Positions 1-13,568 of a stretch of DNA of 64,000 nt are shown piece after piece. A program made the position numbers and the translations under genes. Source of the stretch: Thermothelomyces thermophilus ATCC 42464 (Eukaryota > Ascomycota > Sordariomycetes > Sordariales > Chaetomiaceae); assembly GCF_000226095.1 (NCBI RefSeq), contig NC_016473.1:1798001-1862000 (forward strand), in the 5' to 3' direction. The notes beneath the pieces are model-generated. The model saw only the letters and a program-made list of their open reading frames with translations, was not told the DNA's origin and ran no database searches. Position 1 is the stretch's first letter, and the number at the start of each line of letters is the position of its first letter.

Positions 1-1674
1 CAGTTGGACCGACGGGCCCATCGAGCTTGGTTGCATCGGCATCTCTTGCGGCTCGGCCGTGAAAGCGGGAGCCCCCGATAGGGGCATCTTGGGGTAGGGG
101 TCCGGAGGCATGGTGGACGTCGTGTAGCTGGCTGACCCGGGCGTGTGCGGCATCGAGACTTGTGGCGGAGGATTCCAGGCCGTTGGGTAGGAGCTGCGTG
201 TGCTTGTGTTAGCGAGACCGCCTTTTTTTCCTCCGGCCCCCACATCCCTCTTCTCTCCGTTCCTCTCTCTCTTCCCCCTTCGACTCCTGTCGCATAGGTT
301 AAGGGGGAAAAGAAAGGGGGGGGGCCGGGGGGGCTTTGGTCCACTCACTTGGATCGCATTTGCATCGGGCTCTGGGGCATTTGCTTCGGTGCGGTAAACG
401 TGAAGGCCGACCGGGGTACATCGAGACTCGACAGGCGCGGCCGCGAATCGTATGGGGGCTTGTTCAGGATGACGGCCTGCGCTACAATACCGTGGCCCGT
501 CTCAACCAGCGTCTGCCCCCGCGAGCCCGCGCTCGATCCCAAGAGCGGGATCTCCTTTCTCGCCTGGAAGTTCCTCGGGCTCCTCCCCCGCACCACGATG
601 GGTGCCGTCGTCAGCTCCGAGAGGACCAGTTTCTGCCCGTTCGCCAGAGTGCCGTGGAGCTTGAGGTGAAGGACAAAGTGTTGCTGGAGCTCCTTTCTCC
701 GTCCGTTATTCGCCGTCGCTCTGAAAAGCCACAGGGATTAGCAAATCGCAACCTCTTCAAAGAAAGCTTTCACCCCCCGCCCGCCGCCTCGTAGCGGGCG
801 CATCACACACTCACATCCTGAACTGCAACCTCCTCCACCCGATCGGATAGATGGCGTAGTGGTCGCCCCCGCTCTCTTCCTCATCCTCGGATGGGGGGAT
901 CAGGGGCAACGTGGGAGGCTCTTGATCGGGCGCCTGGCTCGTCTCGGGCGAGTTTGGCGGCGGCGTCTTCCACGGAATCACAATGAGGCGCACCGGGTGG
1001 CCGTCCACGGATTCGATGGCCGAGATGCTGACCTCCATGTTCTTGATCTGGCTCGTCTCGCCCGACTCCAGCAGCACCGAGAGGGGGATCTGCGGGAAGC
1101 AGATGCTGCCGCTGATCTGGAACAGGTTGCGCCGGTAGCACGTCAGCTCGGCATTGAGCACGTTGCCGTCGCCCGTCGTCGATGGGAACTCGGAGAGAAA
1201 GAACATGCCGTGCAGCTGCGCTTCGATCTCGATCTCGTGGATCCTGCCCTTGGCATCCACGATGGTATGCTTGTCTCCAACCTTCTTGAAAGACAGGAGC
1301 TTCTGGTCATGGTTCGGCGGCTTGTAGTCCTCCCGCAGGTCCTGCACCATCTCGGTATAGGGAGCCTGATCCACCTGCGAGTAGGGCCGCTTCAGCGTAT
1401 TGATGCTGGGGATGTTCAACGACGGGTGCGGGTATCGATCGTACGGCTCGCCCTCCTCCTGTCCCGGCCGGCCCGGCTGGTACTGCGGATAGTCCATCGT
1501 ATGGCTCCTGGGACGCACAAGATGTGATGACGCTGGCGGCGCAACCGACACTGACGGGTCCTGGGGGTTAAACCGGCCGGTCATCTGCACCGGATTTCCG
1601 TAGTTGGACCACATGCCGCCATGTTGCGACTCAGCCCTCAGCTCTGCCATCGTGTAGGTAGCTGTGGCTGACAT
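1..1674 (-). CDS. vib-1: NDT80/PhoG-family transcription factor, VIB-1/XprG-like (3' part outside window)
   Basis: The product is a p53-like NDT80 DNA-binding transcription factor. Family members VIB-1 (Neurospora) and XprG (Aspergillus) control heterokaryon incompatibility death, starvation responses and secreted proteases or cellulases. Exons: 1674-815, 720-349 and 193-1 (open at the window edge). Both introns have GT..AG ends and the phases join without a break, giving 475 codons so far. The NDT80 domain spans roughly residues 120-370. Recognisable blocks are KLLSFKKVGDKHTIVDAKGR, the pair LQFR / ATANNGRRKELQQHF across intron 1, and VVRGRSPRNFQARKEIPLLG. After intron 2 the protein turns Pro/Ser/Met-rich, as in family C-termini. 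I chose the Met beginning MSATATYTMAEL; the frame is open upstream to 1956, but that part does not look conserved. The orthology is recognised from memory of the family, not from a search. Confidence 0.88.
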
Positions 1675-4228
1675 GGGAACATGCCCTTTCCCCGGGACAA
1701 GTTGTTGATCAAGACCCACAAACCAACCAAAGATTCGACAGGACCTGTTTTTCCTCCTCTTCGAGCCAGGCTGCGAGGGAGACGCCCCTGACGGAAGCGT
1801 GCAGATGGCTTGGCCCCCGGGGCAAGTTCGCGAGGACGATTTGACAAAGTGCTGGCCGGTCCAGGAGCAGCAAAACTGGCTGGATCTTGGTCTACAAGGC
1901 GAGGTGAAGAGGTGGCAAGAAACGGACCGCGAGCCGCGACCAGGTAGTAAGGGCACAATGTATGTACTTGTATGTATAAGCCAATGTCATTGGGGACTAC
2001 TGGACGGGACCGTCTTATGAGAAGCTTCGGCACTGGCCCGAGGGGGGGTGCGGCAAAGGAAGGAGGGCGAACCGCTAAGGTAATGTTTAACACCACTTGT
2101 AGGGCCGATGCAGAAGCGTTCCAACCATACAGGGAAGGAGGATGAGAAACGAGGGGGGAATCTGGCAGGCATTCCCGAGGCCCTTGCTAGTCGAGATGGG
2201 GCAAGATACTGGCCGGGGCCTGTCCCATCATGGACCAGGGTGCGACCATCTCTCCTTCGGCATGGTCGCAGTCGTTACAAGTGCTCGTAACGCATTTGCT
2301 ACGGAGTGCTGCGTTACTGACCGTACCAAGTAGGTTTCTGTTTCTCCAGGGATATTGGCTCCTGAGATTGTTGTGATGAGAGCAAGTCAAACGATATCGA
2401 CTGAGATTTCCCGCTGAGCCAAGGGATCGGACCGCCTGAATTTTTTTTTTTTGTCATGCTTGGGCGGTTGCCCAAAATCAGTGAGGCATGAGGGACGAAA
2501 CAACTCTTGTAAGTACATTCATGGTGGATGCGGATTGTGTCAAAACCCCGAGAGTTGAAGGCGGAAGGGGTGTAGTGTACGGATTGTTCACAAGGGTATG
2601 AAGTAGTAAATTTGGTACTGTGGTAGGTACCTCGACGTCTGTCAAGAGATTCCCGTTAAGGTCCGCCCTGCCCAGCCAGTCCTCTGCCGAGCGGGAAGCA
2701 AAACATCACCAGCAGGCTCTTCGGAATATCAGCGCGCGGGCTGGATGAGGAATGGCCCGTGGAGCAGAACCATGACGGACGGTAGTGGGGTTGGGGGTTC
2801 TGGATGGATGCGAAAGGGGGCGAGCATATTGGTGTGTGCGAGGCTCGAGGCAAGCCAAGCGATCAGAGAAGGGGAGGGGCAAAAGGGGACGGGGGAGAGA
2901 GGGGGGGGAGGGTTTGGCGGACAGGACGGCACTTCCGCCCCTCGGCCCCTCCTCCGTCCAATCCTGGCTCAGGCAGCAGGGTCCTGGTTCAGACCTTGTT
3001 CGGCCGAGGAAACAGGGGCACCTGATTAGCACCAGAATCCTCCGAGGAATCCTGGGCGGGAGACAAGCGACCCGCTAATTTCTAGAAGACCGTTGGGCGA
3101 TAAACGCGCCGAAGAAAAGAGGGGAGGTAAAAAAAAGTCGGTTCACGAGATTACTCGACCGGGGTGACAGCCACGAAAGCGACGGACCCCAGCAATTATT
3201 CGGCTGGCGGAGATGGCGCACAGCCCACCCCTGTCCACCCCGCCAGAGGAGGAGATCGCGAAGACAATAAATATTATCGCTGATATAGATGGGTTCAACG
3301 GCCGTTGAAAACGCCTAGTCGGCCTTGCAATTGGCAGGAAAGCCGTAAACGAAATCATCAGCGACAAGAGCGTTTCCACCTCTCGCGTGAGCGTGTGAAG
3401 ATCGCGGTTGCTCGGTCATGGGCCGCGCCATTCGCACCGCGTCGAAAGACGGGCTCTGACGGCAGAAAGAGGAAGCTGGGCCGTGGTGGACCGCAGCAAC
3501 TCTCGAGTCTTCGGCCGCGCGCACGACGCGCCTTGTCTTTCTTCTCGCGCGCCTCGAGCAGGACGAACGCACAAGCGATCGGCGGGACGGCTGATGCTCA
3601 TGAAAAGCGAGATGCGAGCATCTATCTGCCTGCTTCGCAATTGTCTGAATGTATCCAGACTGGGAATTCGTGTTCTTGATGTCCAACGATGAGAGGTAGC
3701 ATCCAAGAGTTGTAGCTGGGAGCTCGACTAAGCTCCTCTGGTCCCAAGTAGCTGGGTTGGAGCTACAAGCGATGCTGCTCGGCGGGCTCCCGTTGCAACT
3801 CCGTTGAGGATGTGCTGTGCTCTCTGCTGCTGCTGCTGCTGCTGCGGTGATTAGAACCTTGGGAGCTCGCAGCGGGAGTTGAGTTTCCACACACGGGTGG
3901 GGGTGCCAAAGCAGGGAACTTCCGGGCACGCGCCGCCCGATCCGGTCGTAGCGCAATTCGAGTTAAGCCGCCCAGGGCGGAAGCAGGAAGTGCGGAGGGG
4001 AGCGAAACGGCGCCGCTTGACGACATGCCCAAATGGGAACTGGTGCCTGGGCCCGCTTTTGCGCCATGACTCTGAGCAGGCTGCACCCCGGTCCGGACAC
4101 GAGATGGGCGTGCGGCGACGCGATCCCACAAATCGAACTCGACGTCGAATCGAACGACCACTCGGTTGCGAGTGTGGTGGCACGGCAGCCCCATACGCAT
4201 CCATACATGCGACATGAGCGTGCACGGC

Positions 4229-4292
4229 AAATAAAAATAAAAATAAAAAAATAAAAGTAAAAAAAAAAAATATAAAATAAAATAAAATAAAG
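4229..4292. repeat. A-rich AAAAT-type microsatellite
   Basis: About 64 bp made of A runs broken by single T or G bases (AAAAT/AAAAAT units). It lies in the spacer upstream of the VIB-1-like gene. Reading frames across it on the minus strand (Phe/Leu/Ile-rich) are artefacts of the repeat. Confidence 0.85.
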
Positions 4293-7200
4293 CGGTGCAA
4301 AACGCCTTGGTTCTCGAGTCATGGCCGTCAGCCGGCAGTCAGCCTCGAGCGCCGCGATGCATGCATGTCTCTCTCCCTGTCTCTTCTACCACTACCGTCA
4401 AACGTCGACGTCCTGAAGCCTGTGGGAGGCGACGGTCACACCACGGCAGGTGTACCGCAGTAGACCTCGGCTCGTTGAATGGGCTGCTTGCTGCCTCCTG
4501 CACGGCCAGCACAACCTGGCTATGATTGGGCCAGGAGAAAATGACTGAATGGCATCTCCGGATTGGAAACGCCTCTCCAAAAGCACGCACCTTGCCGTAA
4601 CATGCACGCAGAGTGTCGGGTTAGTAATGTACAGAGTACTGATTTTTACAACTCGTCATGGTTCACATACCTTGACAGTGTTCTCCATTTTCTGTGTGTT
4701 TTTCTACGTGCAATCCGTTGAATGAACGGACCAGAAACGGCACGAGACGCGGTGTCACGATGGTCGATCAACAACGTCCGGCCTACTCCCGGGCTTCCGC
4801 AGTGTCGAGTACGGAGTACTGCGGGCCTCCTAGCAGTGCGGTGTCAATTCTGTAGGACCTCCCAGATATCGCTCGGTCACAAGAAGCGGCCTTGAGGGGG
4901 GCGCGCGTGCAGGGTCGAGGTAGGTCTGCGGTTCAACAAATAAATTGCTCTGCAGGCTGGGAATGGGAAAGAAGGCGGGTCGGTGTTGCTAAAAAAGGAC
5001 TCGGCAACAGGTGATGGTGTGCCGGGTGACCAAAACACCTCAGTTGTGACTGCCTGCCTGTCGCCGCCGCTCTTGCCCTCTCAGAGACTGCACTCCATGC
5101 CCTCTCACTACCAAAGTCGAATTTGCTTTGCTGCTGGTGCTGGAGGCGCGTTCGGTTTCTCTGTTCTGCTGCTCTACCTTCTCAGTTCTCCCGAGTTCAT
5201 ATCTGCCGTCCTCATCATTCATGGCATACAGCCAGCGTTGGAACTGAACTGAATGGATGACGATTCATTGCGAGATTGTACTGTACAGAGGACCCAGCGC
5301 CGTTCAGAGATTAGTTTGTAGCGTATGCACGAAGCTTGTCGTCCCTCCTCCCTGCACTTCGCAACGCCTCATCAACTAGACCGGCAGGCGCTTCATGCTC
5401 CTGGTCGCCAGGAAACATTCCGGGCGGTCCTTGGCTGCTTGTGGCGACGCTAGTGGCTGCTTGGCCTCCGGGATGGAGGGTGGGTAGGCGGGTCCGGTCA
5501 CACCAGGATTTAAACTTCCCACTCCGTTCTTTGCTGGTCCATTTCAGGTCAAGCCCACCCGGCTGTTACCGGTGGCTGTCCGTTGCAATTGCAACTGTCT
5601 GAGCTTGTTGGCCGCGTGGGCGGACGTTGCAATCGCGATCGCATCGGGCAAAGTCAGGGGACCGGCTTGCGGAGGATTTTTTTGCGAGATCTGCCCAGGG
5701 AGGGCGCTTGCGGATGTGACCTCTGCTCCCGCAACTCTTATCGCTATCATTGAACCCTCGTCTACAAGCATCCTCGGACCTGGGGAGACCGGGAGAAGAG
5801 CAGGACACTTTTCACAGGACAGGGGCAGCTGACCGTGCGCGCGCCACGACCAAGGGCGCATGCCACATTCCTTGGGCGTCGCTGGAGCAACGGTCGCTTC
5901 GGCGCCAATCGTCAGCCAGCTGTTGTGGGCAAATAACATTCTGGGCATAACTCGTTTGCCGTGCCGGACCTCTGTTTTAGTCACAGTTTCTCCAGGTTCC
6001 GGGAAAGAGGAGAAAAGATCCTGCGCGCTACCGGAAGTTTTATTAAATACGCAGCATCGCTTTATTAAGGCGATGGGGCGGAGACTTGATTGGCACGCAT
6101 GGAACTGGGATATCGCGCCCTGTACGGAGTACAGTTCCTCTTGTGGAAGGGTTGGCGTGGTTGCTCAGCTGTCCCGCTGGCAGGGAAGATCGGCTCCCAA
6201 ACGCAATCTTCAAGCGTACATGTAGTGTACTGTATGTGCATACAAGGCAGAGAATCTCCTCTGCTAGAGTAGCTTCGATTGTTGAATTCCCTCCCGATCG
6301 ATGGCAACCCTTCTATTCATTTCTCCCTTGGACTTCATTCAGTCAGGCTCGCGGCCGTCGCGCGGCCACGAACTCGCTGCGTCCTCTCAGCCAATTTATT
6401 AAGGCTATATTAGCTGGCTAATATAGCAGCGACCGCTGATACTTCGCGCTTCCCTGGTCCCCGCCCTCCCTTTCCTCAGTCCACCATGGGACCTGAAAGA
6501 TAGGCTGCTCATTACGAAGGGTTTCTCTCATCACCGATGGTGGCGATATGACACCTATTCAGAATAATCCACGTCAAGTTGACGTTGGTGTCATTTTGCA
6601 GGAACTGCTCCTTGATGTAGGCACACTTTTTCGCGGCCTCCCGTTTGAGCCAAGAATGCGAGTGCGGGTTGGCGACTGGTGGGCCTTTTGCTAGTACTTG
6701 CCGTAGTGTATGAGTGTATGTACGGAGCACTGTACTGTGTAGGTGGAGGGAGGGACGGTCTGGGCTCCGCAGTATCCAGCGGAGAAACAGGGAACACTGT
6801 CCCCACCTCGCAAGGGTGCCCGCAATGCTTGTCCATCGAGAGGTTTCTCCTGCTGCGAAGTCGACTCTTCATAGTTCTCAACACACAGCAGGACGCCCTG
6901 CCCGATCCCGTAACTCGACAGCAGACGGAGATGCTGCGATGGGCCGTACCGTGCCGTGCCGTGGCTAGAAGTGGTATCGAGCAGAATTTTAGTAGTCGCA
7001 CGTGATACCGGAGTTTACGCACACAATACGCAAGTATTCCGGGTAGCGAGCAGCGCCATGCAGCAACTCTCCACCCCATTTTCACAAGCTTTGCAGGCTC
7101 AACCTGGATCACCAGATTGCAGATATGAGTGTGGCCCGTCTTATGGTGGCGATGGATATTGAGCGTCTGCTAAGAAACAATTGATATTAGTGCCCGTCTC

Positions 7201-9062
7201 TGGAGTCGCAGAGAAGGAGACTGGCTGCAGCCCTACCCAGATACCCGACGGCCTACTAACTGTACGGAATAGAGCAGTTTCCTGGAACACCGACTGCCTG
7301 GAGTGGTCAATATACCTGCTACAGACTGCATACAGCCAATCCTGGGTCAAGATGTCTCTGCACTGTTGGAAAGACGGAGAGACAGATGAACGCTTCTCGA
7401 ACCCTACTTGTGAATGCATAGTGTAGGCTGCATCTTACGAGTCGACTTGATACTGCTCAAACCCAGGGTGGTCGAAGAGGAGTCCAGTTATGAACTCCAA
7501 TCAGGGCCTCGTGCACGGGATAATTCTTGCCATTACAAAGGGAAATCCGCGGTGCAGTGTTGCAGCAATGCTCAACTGTTTCTCATTCCATACTTGATAA
7601 CCTAATGTTAGGTGCATACTCCGTACTTACCAGTAAGGTACTGTACACAAGTTTACGGGGATACTCCGTACAGCACAAGCACCCCGCAACTGGACAGCCC
7701 TGATGTCTTTCCCGGGACAGCCGGCCGAGACATGGCTTTTGCCTGACCCGGGGACTGGCGAGCATCAGCAATCAACAACGGATTGCAAGCCACCCATGGG
7801 CTGTCGGTATGCGTTTTTTTTTTCTTTATATTTAATTTTCAGTCACGCTCATCGATTTCTCTGCTCCACACACGAGCCCAAATAGTCTCTCATCGTGAAC
7901 ATTGACCCGCTCTCCCCAGGCGTCCGGGGCTCCGGGAAGCTGGTGCTCCCCCAGCGCGGGCACAACGTTACTTGCGAAGTGCCAGTGGGTGCGGGAAGGC
8001 ATCGGCGCCATGCAAAACTTCCTCGCGGGATGGCACCCTGCCAATGGAATCCGGGGGGTGGGAATCTGCCGCAGGCTATATGTACACAGTTCGCATAACC
8101 AATGAGCAAGGCGCATTGATGACGGAGCTAAAGACTTTAGCCTGGAAGGGCCGATTCGGCTGCGCTGTCAATTTCCCGGCCAATGGCAACCGCCAATTAC
8201 TCAGCTGGAAAAACAAGGTGCGGCTGCGTGGGTTTGTGGCGCACCTTCCCCCTTGTCCGCTTTCTGTCTTCCTCATCGGCCGGCCGCCCGCACGCTCTTC
8301 GCAATCCGTTATCCAATTGGACTCGTCCACCTCGCTTAGCGCCGCCTTTCCTCTCCCCCCACCTCCCTCCCGAAAGGTTCAATGTTTGCCGAGAGCCACC
8401 GACCATGGAGGAGTGAATACAACTCCTCCGTAGTGTAGTGCTCCTTTGGACACGATTGTACCGCGTACGAGTCCGCGCCTGAGCATCGCGGAAATAGCGT
8501 CGAGGCAAGGTTTCGAGACGACGAGGTGACGGGGTAACCCTTCCGGCAAGCCACAGCGCCATTCCTCTCCTGCGCTAGCTCACCTTTGCATGGTTTGCCC
8601 GCGCTTCCGACGGAGTTCGTCCCAACTCCCTGCCAGATCCTTGTTCGCGTTCCTGAAAGCTGACCAACCTGACTATACTCTTTTTGTTTGCGAGCAGAGG
8701 CTCGAACGAACGTGCCAAGATGGCCACACCGAAGCCCATCTGAGAGAAAGAGCCGATGAAGACGGGCCGGCGAGGTGAGTGGAGCGAACTGATTTGGGTG
8801 ATTGTTATTTTGAGGAGATTGTGCGGCTACGAAAAATCGCCGAGAATGGGATTGGGCTGGCTTTTCCACGAATTGGGGTGGGCGAGCGAGCTCTCTATTT
8901 CCGCAAGTCTGTCTGTGTCCGCAGGTTGACAAAATTAGGCTCAATGCTGGTACCATGGGCTTGGTCGACTGCGAAGTCTGACTGAGAGGATGGTGCGACC
9001 AAAGGAGCGGCTCTTGTCTCTTTACAAAAAGACACTACGGATTAACTTCACTAACACCTGCG

Positions 9063-9360
9063 TACGGAGTACGGAGTAGTGTACCGAGACCCTGCGGAGT
9101 GCCGGAAATGAGACGATGATGACAAAGGAACTTTCGATAAGCAACAAGTACGCAGTTCCCTACTACGTACCGAGGAACTTCGTTTCTCCGTAATGTTGTG
9201 AAAGTGCAGTTCCCACGAGTGTACGGACGTACTTGGTACGGAGTACCCGAGTTCCTCTAGTTATACGGTACGGATATCACATCACACCAGCAATCCACAG
9301 ACGGCGCCTTGTCAGGTTCCACAGGCAGTACAGACATACACTACACTACACTACTCCGTA
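9063..9360. repeat. Cluster of the TACGGAGTA 9-mer
   Basis: Four copies within 300 bp: two overlapping at 9063-9071 and 9070-9078, one at 9237-9245, and one in reverse orientation at 9352-9360. Other exact copies: 4810, 6123, 7617 (reverse), 7662 (reverse), 30063, 35873, 44214 and 53787. All are outside the coding exons annotated here. Confidence 0.8.
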
Positions 9361-11463
9361 CACACATGCATCCGTTTTACAGGGAAATCCGTACTGACTG
9401 CGACATGGGTTTCCACGGTTTCCCCACCGTAAGGAAGAAGTTCTTTTTCGAGTTTGTTAGACAATACAGCCAGGTGCCCTGCTCGAGAGGATGTCGCTTA
9501 GAGTAACGTTAAGCCGATCGTGGAGAGATAATTTCGGCACTGATCCGAGACCAGAAAAGGCTGCCTTCGAGATCTCCCCGCTGCCGTTGAAACGCTGTCA
9601 TGGCAGGGGATATTCGGGACAGTATTCGAACTACACTAGTTTCCAGAAAGAGAACGAATCTGCACCAAACGGCGAACGAGCACTCGCGTGCTGGTCGTTC
9701 AAGGTGAAACGTTGCAAGGTTCGAAACGCCTCAAATACTCGAAACACTTGAGACACTCGAAACACTGGTGGACGATGGTGAAGAAGAGGGAAAGAGGCGG
9801 GGCCTGGCCTTCACACTGTTCCCCTACACTAGTGTGTTGGTTCCTCAAGGCGCCCCTTGCCCTTCTTTAGTACTGCGCATCTTCCTTTTCCGGAGCAGGG
9901 TGCAACGCTATGCCCAACCCTTGCCGAAAACAAACCTCGACAGCATTGCAGCGCCGGCGAGACAAAACTGTTCCGGCGCCACGCTCCACCTACATAGTAC
10001 ACGACATCGGTGTCTTTGTACACTGCACCGCTCTGGGCAGTTCCCTCAGCCCTGGAAGACATGCGGACCAGCTAAACTTGGGCCGCGACGGATCCTAATT
10101 CAATTCCCGTGAGTCAGGGTTCGCATAACCAATCCTTTCCCTCATGTGCAACAGTCCCAATCCCTATTTTGAAGCAAACTCCGAGAAGAGATTGGCCTTC
10201 ACGACAAGAGGGGAGAAGAGTAACTAGAGAAAAAGGGGACTCGGGGCCATAAAGGTCAAGTCCACAAGTTTGCCGCACACGGGCCGAATGTACCCGTGAA
10301 GTCAAGGCCCAGGTTCCCTCGAGACGCTTGCGGAACCTTCTGGTTCTGTTGTGGCGCGCAAGCAGACTCCAGTCCAGTTATGGAAGGCCCCCGGACTCTG
10401 GTACCGGTCAAATATCAGAGAAGAACGAAAGGGGAGGGACAAGAGGGATCGGACGAGGACGAAGTTGAAGGTTCTCGGACATCGAGGGCTTTTTCGGCCT
10501 ATTCGCGCCGAGTGAGGCTCCCAAGACCAGGAGCCGCCACCTACATGGCCACCCAACTCGGCGAACTCAGTACAGATTACAGATTACACTGCTATCGACC
10601 AGGTACACTACTCAGTGGACCAAGGGTTTTTGCACCTCGAGTACAGCTTCCTTTCCTGCTCTGTGTGATCAAGAAAGAGATCGTCGGTGTATATGCACAC
10701 TTACATACTGGTACATATATGTACTGTATGTATGCACATACAGGCGAACTGTCGCCCACGCAAGTACGGACGTACAGACATACATTGTCCGATCTGTGTG
10801 GAGAGCGTCGCAACCCCGTCGGGTACCACCTGAAGATGCTACAGCGCCCTTCCCACCCCTTACACTACCTACACTACCGTTCCCTCCTGCCAGGCCCTGT
10901 CCCGTGTTTGCCGCCAGGGCTTGCTCCCGAGATCGAGAACCCGAATCCCGCAACCGCTGGCAATTTTGTGAGCGGCCTGCAAGCGAAGCCCGAAGACAGG
11001 CGCGTCATCGTTCATTTCTATCCCCCTCCACTTACACCTTCACCGACAGCTCACGGTACCTTATTCAGGAAGGCATTACCAGCAAGCGTAGACTAGGATC
11101 GACGGCACAGCAACCCGATAGCTCTCGGGGGGAATTGGCCGATTCGGGACATGCGCAGGCCTGTTGTGTGGTCGTTCCATGTCCTTCACTACCCCTCCCA
11201 GAGCGCTCCCCTCCCCCCCTCCCCCCAGCAGACTCGGTTTCCATAATTAACAATGCATCACATTAGGAGACAGGGTACGCACGGAACACAGAAGTTCTCT
11301 CATGAGAGGCGACGATGAGGCAGGGGGCTAGGGAAAGGGTTACTACTATGGGTGCGAGGTGGGATACTACTTGTACGTATGTACAGTACATTGCTGCGTA
11401 CAGACACACGCAGTAGTGCACTGCCAAGTACACGCAGTATTCGTGCTTGGTATGCCTTCTCCG

Positions 11464-11503
11464 TACGCAGCACCCTACGCAGCACCCTACGCAGTAACGC
11501 AGT
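11464..11503. repeat. Short tandem repeat, TACGCAGCACCC unit
   Basis: Two to three tandem copies of a 12-bp unit (TACGCAGCACCC) followed by degenerate TAACGCAGTAC copies. Simple repeat in the gene-poor spacer. Confidence 0.7.
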
Positions 11504-12595
11504 ACACACTACCTACTAGGGCACATGAATGCGAGCAAGGTCCCGCTCCGATGCGCCCGCCCCCCTCCCCCCCCCCCCTCCTCCTCCTCTCCTCTCACGC
11601 CCCCCACCTCTCCGCCCCTTCCGTCCGTTTCCCCGTCGCGCCAATACCACTCTATCTCCCTTCCACCCTGCCTTTTCCCTCTCCTGGAGTTCGTGGGGCC
11701 ACAGAGGGCGAGGCAAGAACAGCAGGCGGCCTGGGCCTGGGTAAGTGGGGAGCCGGCCGCCAAAACGGAGCAGCACGCCTCCTGGCGCATGCCAGGCTGA
11801 TCGAAAGAGGACCAAACAAGGGTGGGAGGGGCGGATGAAGAAGCGTGATTGATGATGAGATCCTCATAGCTCAGGACGCGAGCTCTTCCGCGAGCTATAT
11901 GTGCTCGCAGTCCCCTAGAGCAAGAGGATTCATCGGGCGGCTGTGGCGAGTGGGCGGGGGGAAGTTTGGGAGCGGCTGCGTAGGTGGCTCAGGGCGAATG
12001 GAACGGTGGCGGTGGGTGTGTGGGTGGATGGGTGGTAGCATTGCATACGTACTCTTCTGTCCCGTGGCGGACTACTACATGGACGTGGTGTACGTACTAC
12101 GCAGAATGTATGTACAGGAGATAGACTTTTTTGTGCTGGGCGCACTGCTGCCGGAAGGTTAAGTCTGGTGGCCCGACTGGGCCGGGCTCACTGGCCGGCT
12201 GTCTCTCGCCCCCATCCGGAGCACCTCTTTGGTATACGAGTGGGTTTGGATCGGCCCAGGACCGGCTCGCCACCCATCCACTCGAAGGGATTGGACCAAC
12301 CAAAGACCAAAGCGGCTAATGCGGTGACTTGCAGCTCCGGCATAGAAAAATCGTCGGCGCTGCATCAAGGCGAGGTGGCGGATGGTGTACGTAGATATGG
12401 TTGCGTGTACGTACAGGTACTCTGTACTCTAGCTAAAGTGAGGCAAAATCATCCCCCCGGGGGGGGGGGGGGCTGGCTGGCTATCTGCTTGCTGATCAGA
12501 AGGTCTAGAAGTGGGCAGTTTTGTTGAGAGAGAACATCAAGTTTCCGGGATGGTAACAGACGCCAGATCAGCCAGCGGAAACGAAGTGGCACGAG

Positions 12596-12659
12596 TCGGG
12601 TATGTATGTACGTCCGTACTAGTATGTACATGCTAGTACGGACGTACATACATACCCGA
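12596..12659. repeat. Perfect inverted repeat, 27-bp arms with 10-bp loop
   Basis: The left arm 12596-12622 is the exact reverse complement of the right arm 12633-12659. The 10-bp centre (12623-12632) contains the palindrome ATGTACAT, so the whole can form an almost uninterrupted hairpin. Arms are GTAC/GTAT-rich, starting TCGGGTATGTATG and ending CATACATACCCGA. It has no terminator-like T tract and no adjacent gene. A single palindrome of this length in a spacer could be a cruciform-prone site or a hairpin transcript. Confidence 0.9.
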
Positions 12660-13512
12660 ACGTGCGTGATCTCAACCCCCTTGAACAGGGGACTGAGCTT
12701 CAGAAGATGGTAGGCCCCTCCCTCCAACAAAGTCAGTCACAACAATGATCACAACAACGGAGAGCACGGGAAGGTTCTAATGACTGCCACGACGGAGAAC
12801 CACGGAGCCGTGCTCCAAGAGAAGAAGGTGAATGGGGGGGTAGAGGAGAACATACGGAGGCAAAAGCAGCTGCCTCGGATCCCGGGCCTCTGGCTGACCA
12901 TCCAAGTCCGGGGACGGGGGACCATGGTGTTGTCACCTGTGGAACCACATCGACGCCCATTGTGATATAATCCGTACTCACCCTCATCCTGCCAGCAACC
13001 ACAGTGACGGCAGTCACAGCAGCAGTGGCCCAGCTTGTCTTCAGTTGCCGGAACCGAAGACCGTTGAATGCGACCCCTTTCTCTTTCTCCCTTCCCCCCC
13101 AAGAGCTCCCCCGAGTGCAGGACAAAAGAGCAGTAAAAGGGAAAAGGGTTTGCATACCTTTCTTTCTTTGCCTATACTTTGTATATCAATACATATATCC
13201 ATATAAGTGACCAAGGAAAATAAAACGATAAAATCGTGAGCCCAAGGAATGACAGTACAGGGAGCCGCAACCGTCGAGTACATAACGTTGTGTGCCCGGG
13301 CCCTGCAGCTCCCCCTGCGTCCCCGTCCGTCCGTCCGTGTCTCTCTCTGCAGGGCACCAGAGACATACATACACACATACATGCACACAGAAATTCATAC
13401 ATCCAGACATCCATACCCACCGTTGTGTCGGCACAAGCATCCTGCGATGCACCATGGTTCGCCCGTCATGCATGCTCAAGCTGTTGCCGTAACTTTCCTC
13501 CCTGCCTAGCTC

Positions 13513-13515
<3 letters not shown>

Positions 13516-13568
<53 letters not shown>
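13516..13568. repeat. (TC)n-(AT)n compound microsatellite
   Basis: About 38 bp of pure TC dinucleotides run directly into about 15 bp of alternating AT. Compound dinucleotide repeat in the spacer. Confidence 0.95.

Noticed and set aside
3315-3956. 213-codon open frame on the minus strand
   Set aside because: Low-complexity Arg/Ser/Ala content from trinucleotide repeats, no domain, and competing frames on both strands.
8336-8956. 206-codon open frame on the minus strand
   Set aside because: No family resemblance, no splice-consistent extension, and it sits in the repeat-rich spacer.
10296-11096. 266-codon open frame on the plus strand
   Set aside because: It runs through GTAC/GTAT simple repeats and pyrimidine tracts, has no recognisable domain and mixed codon use, and is overlapped by equally open frames on the other strand.
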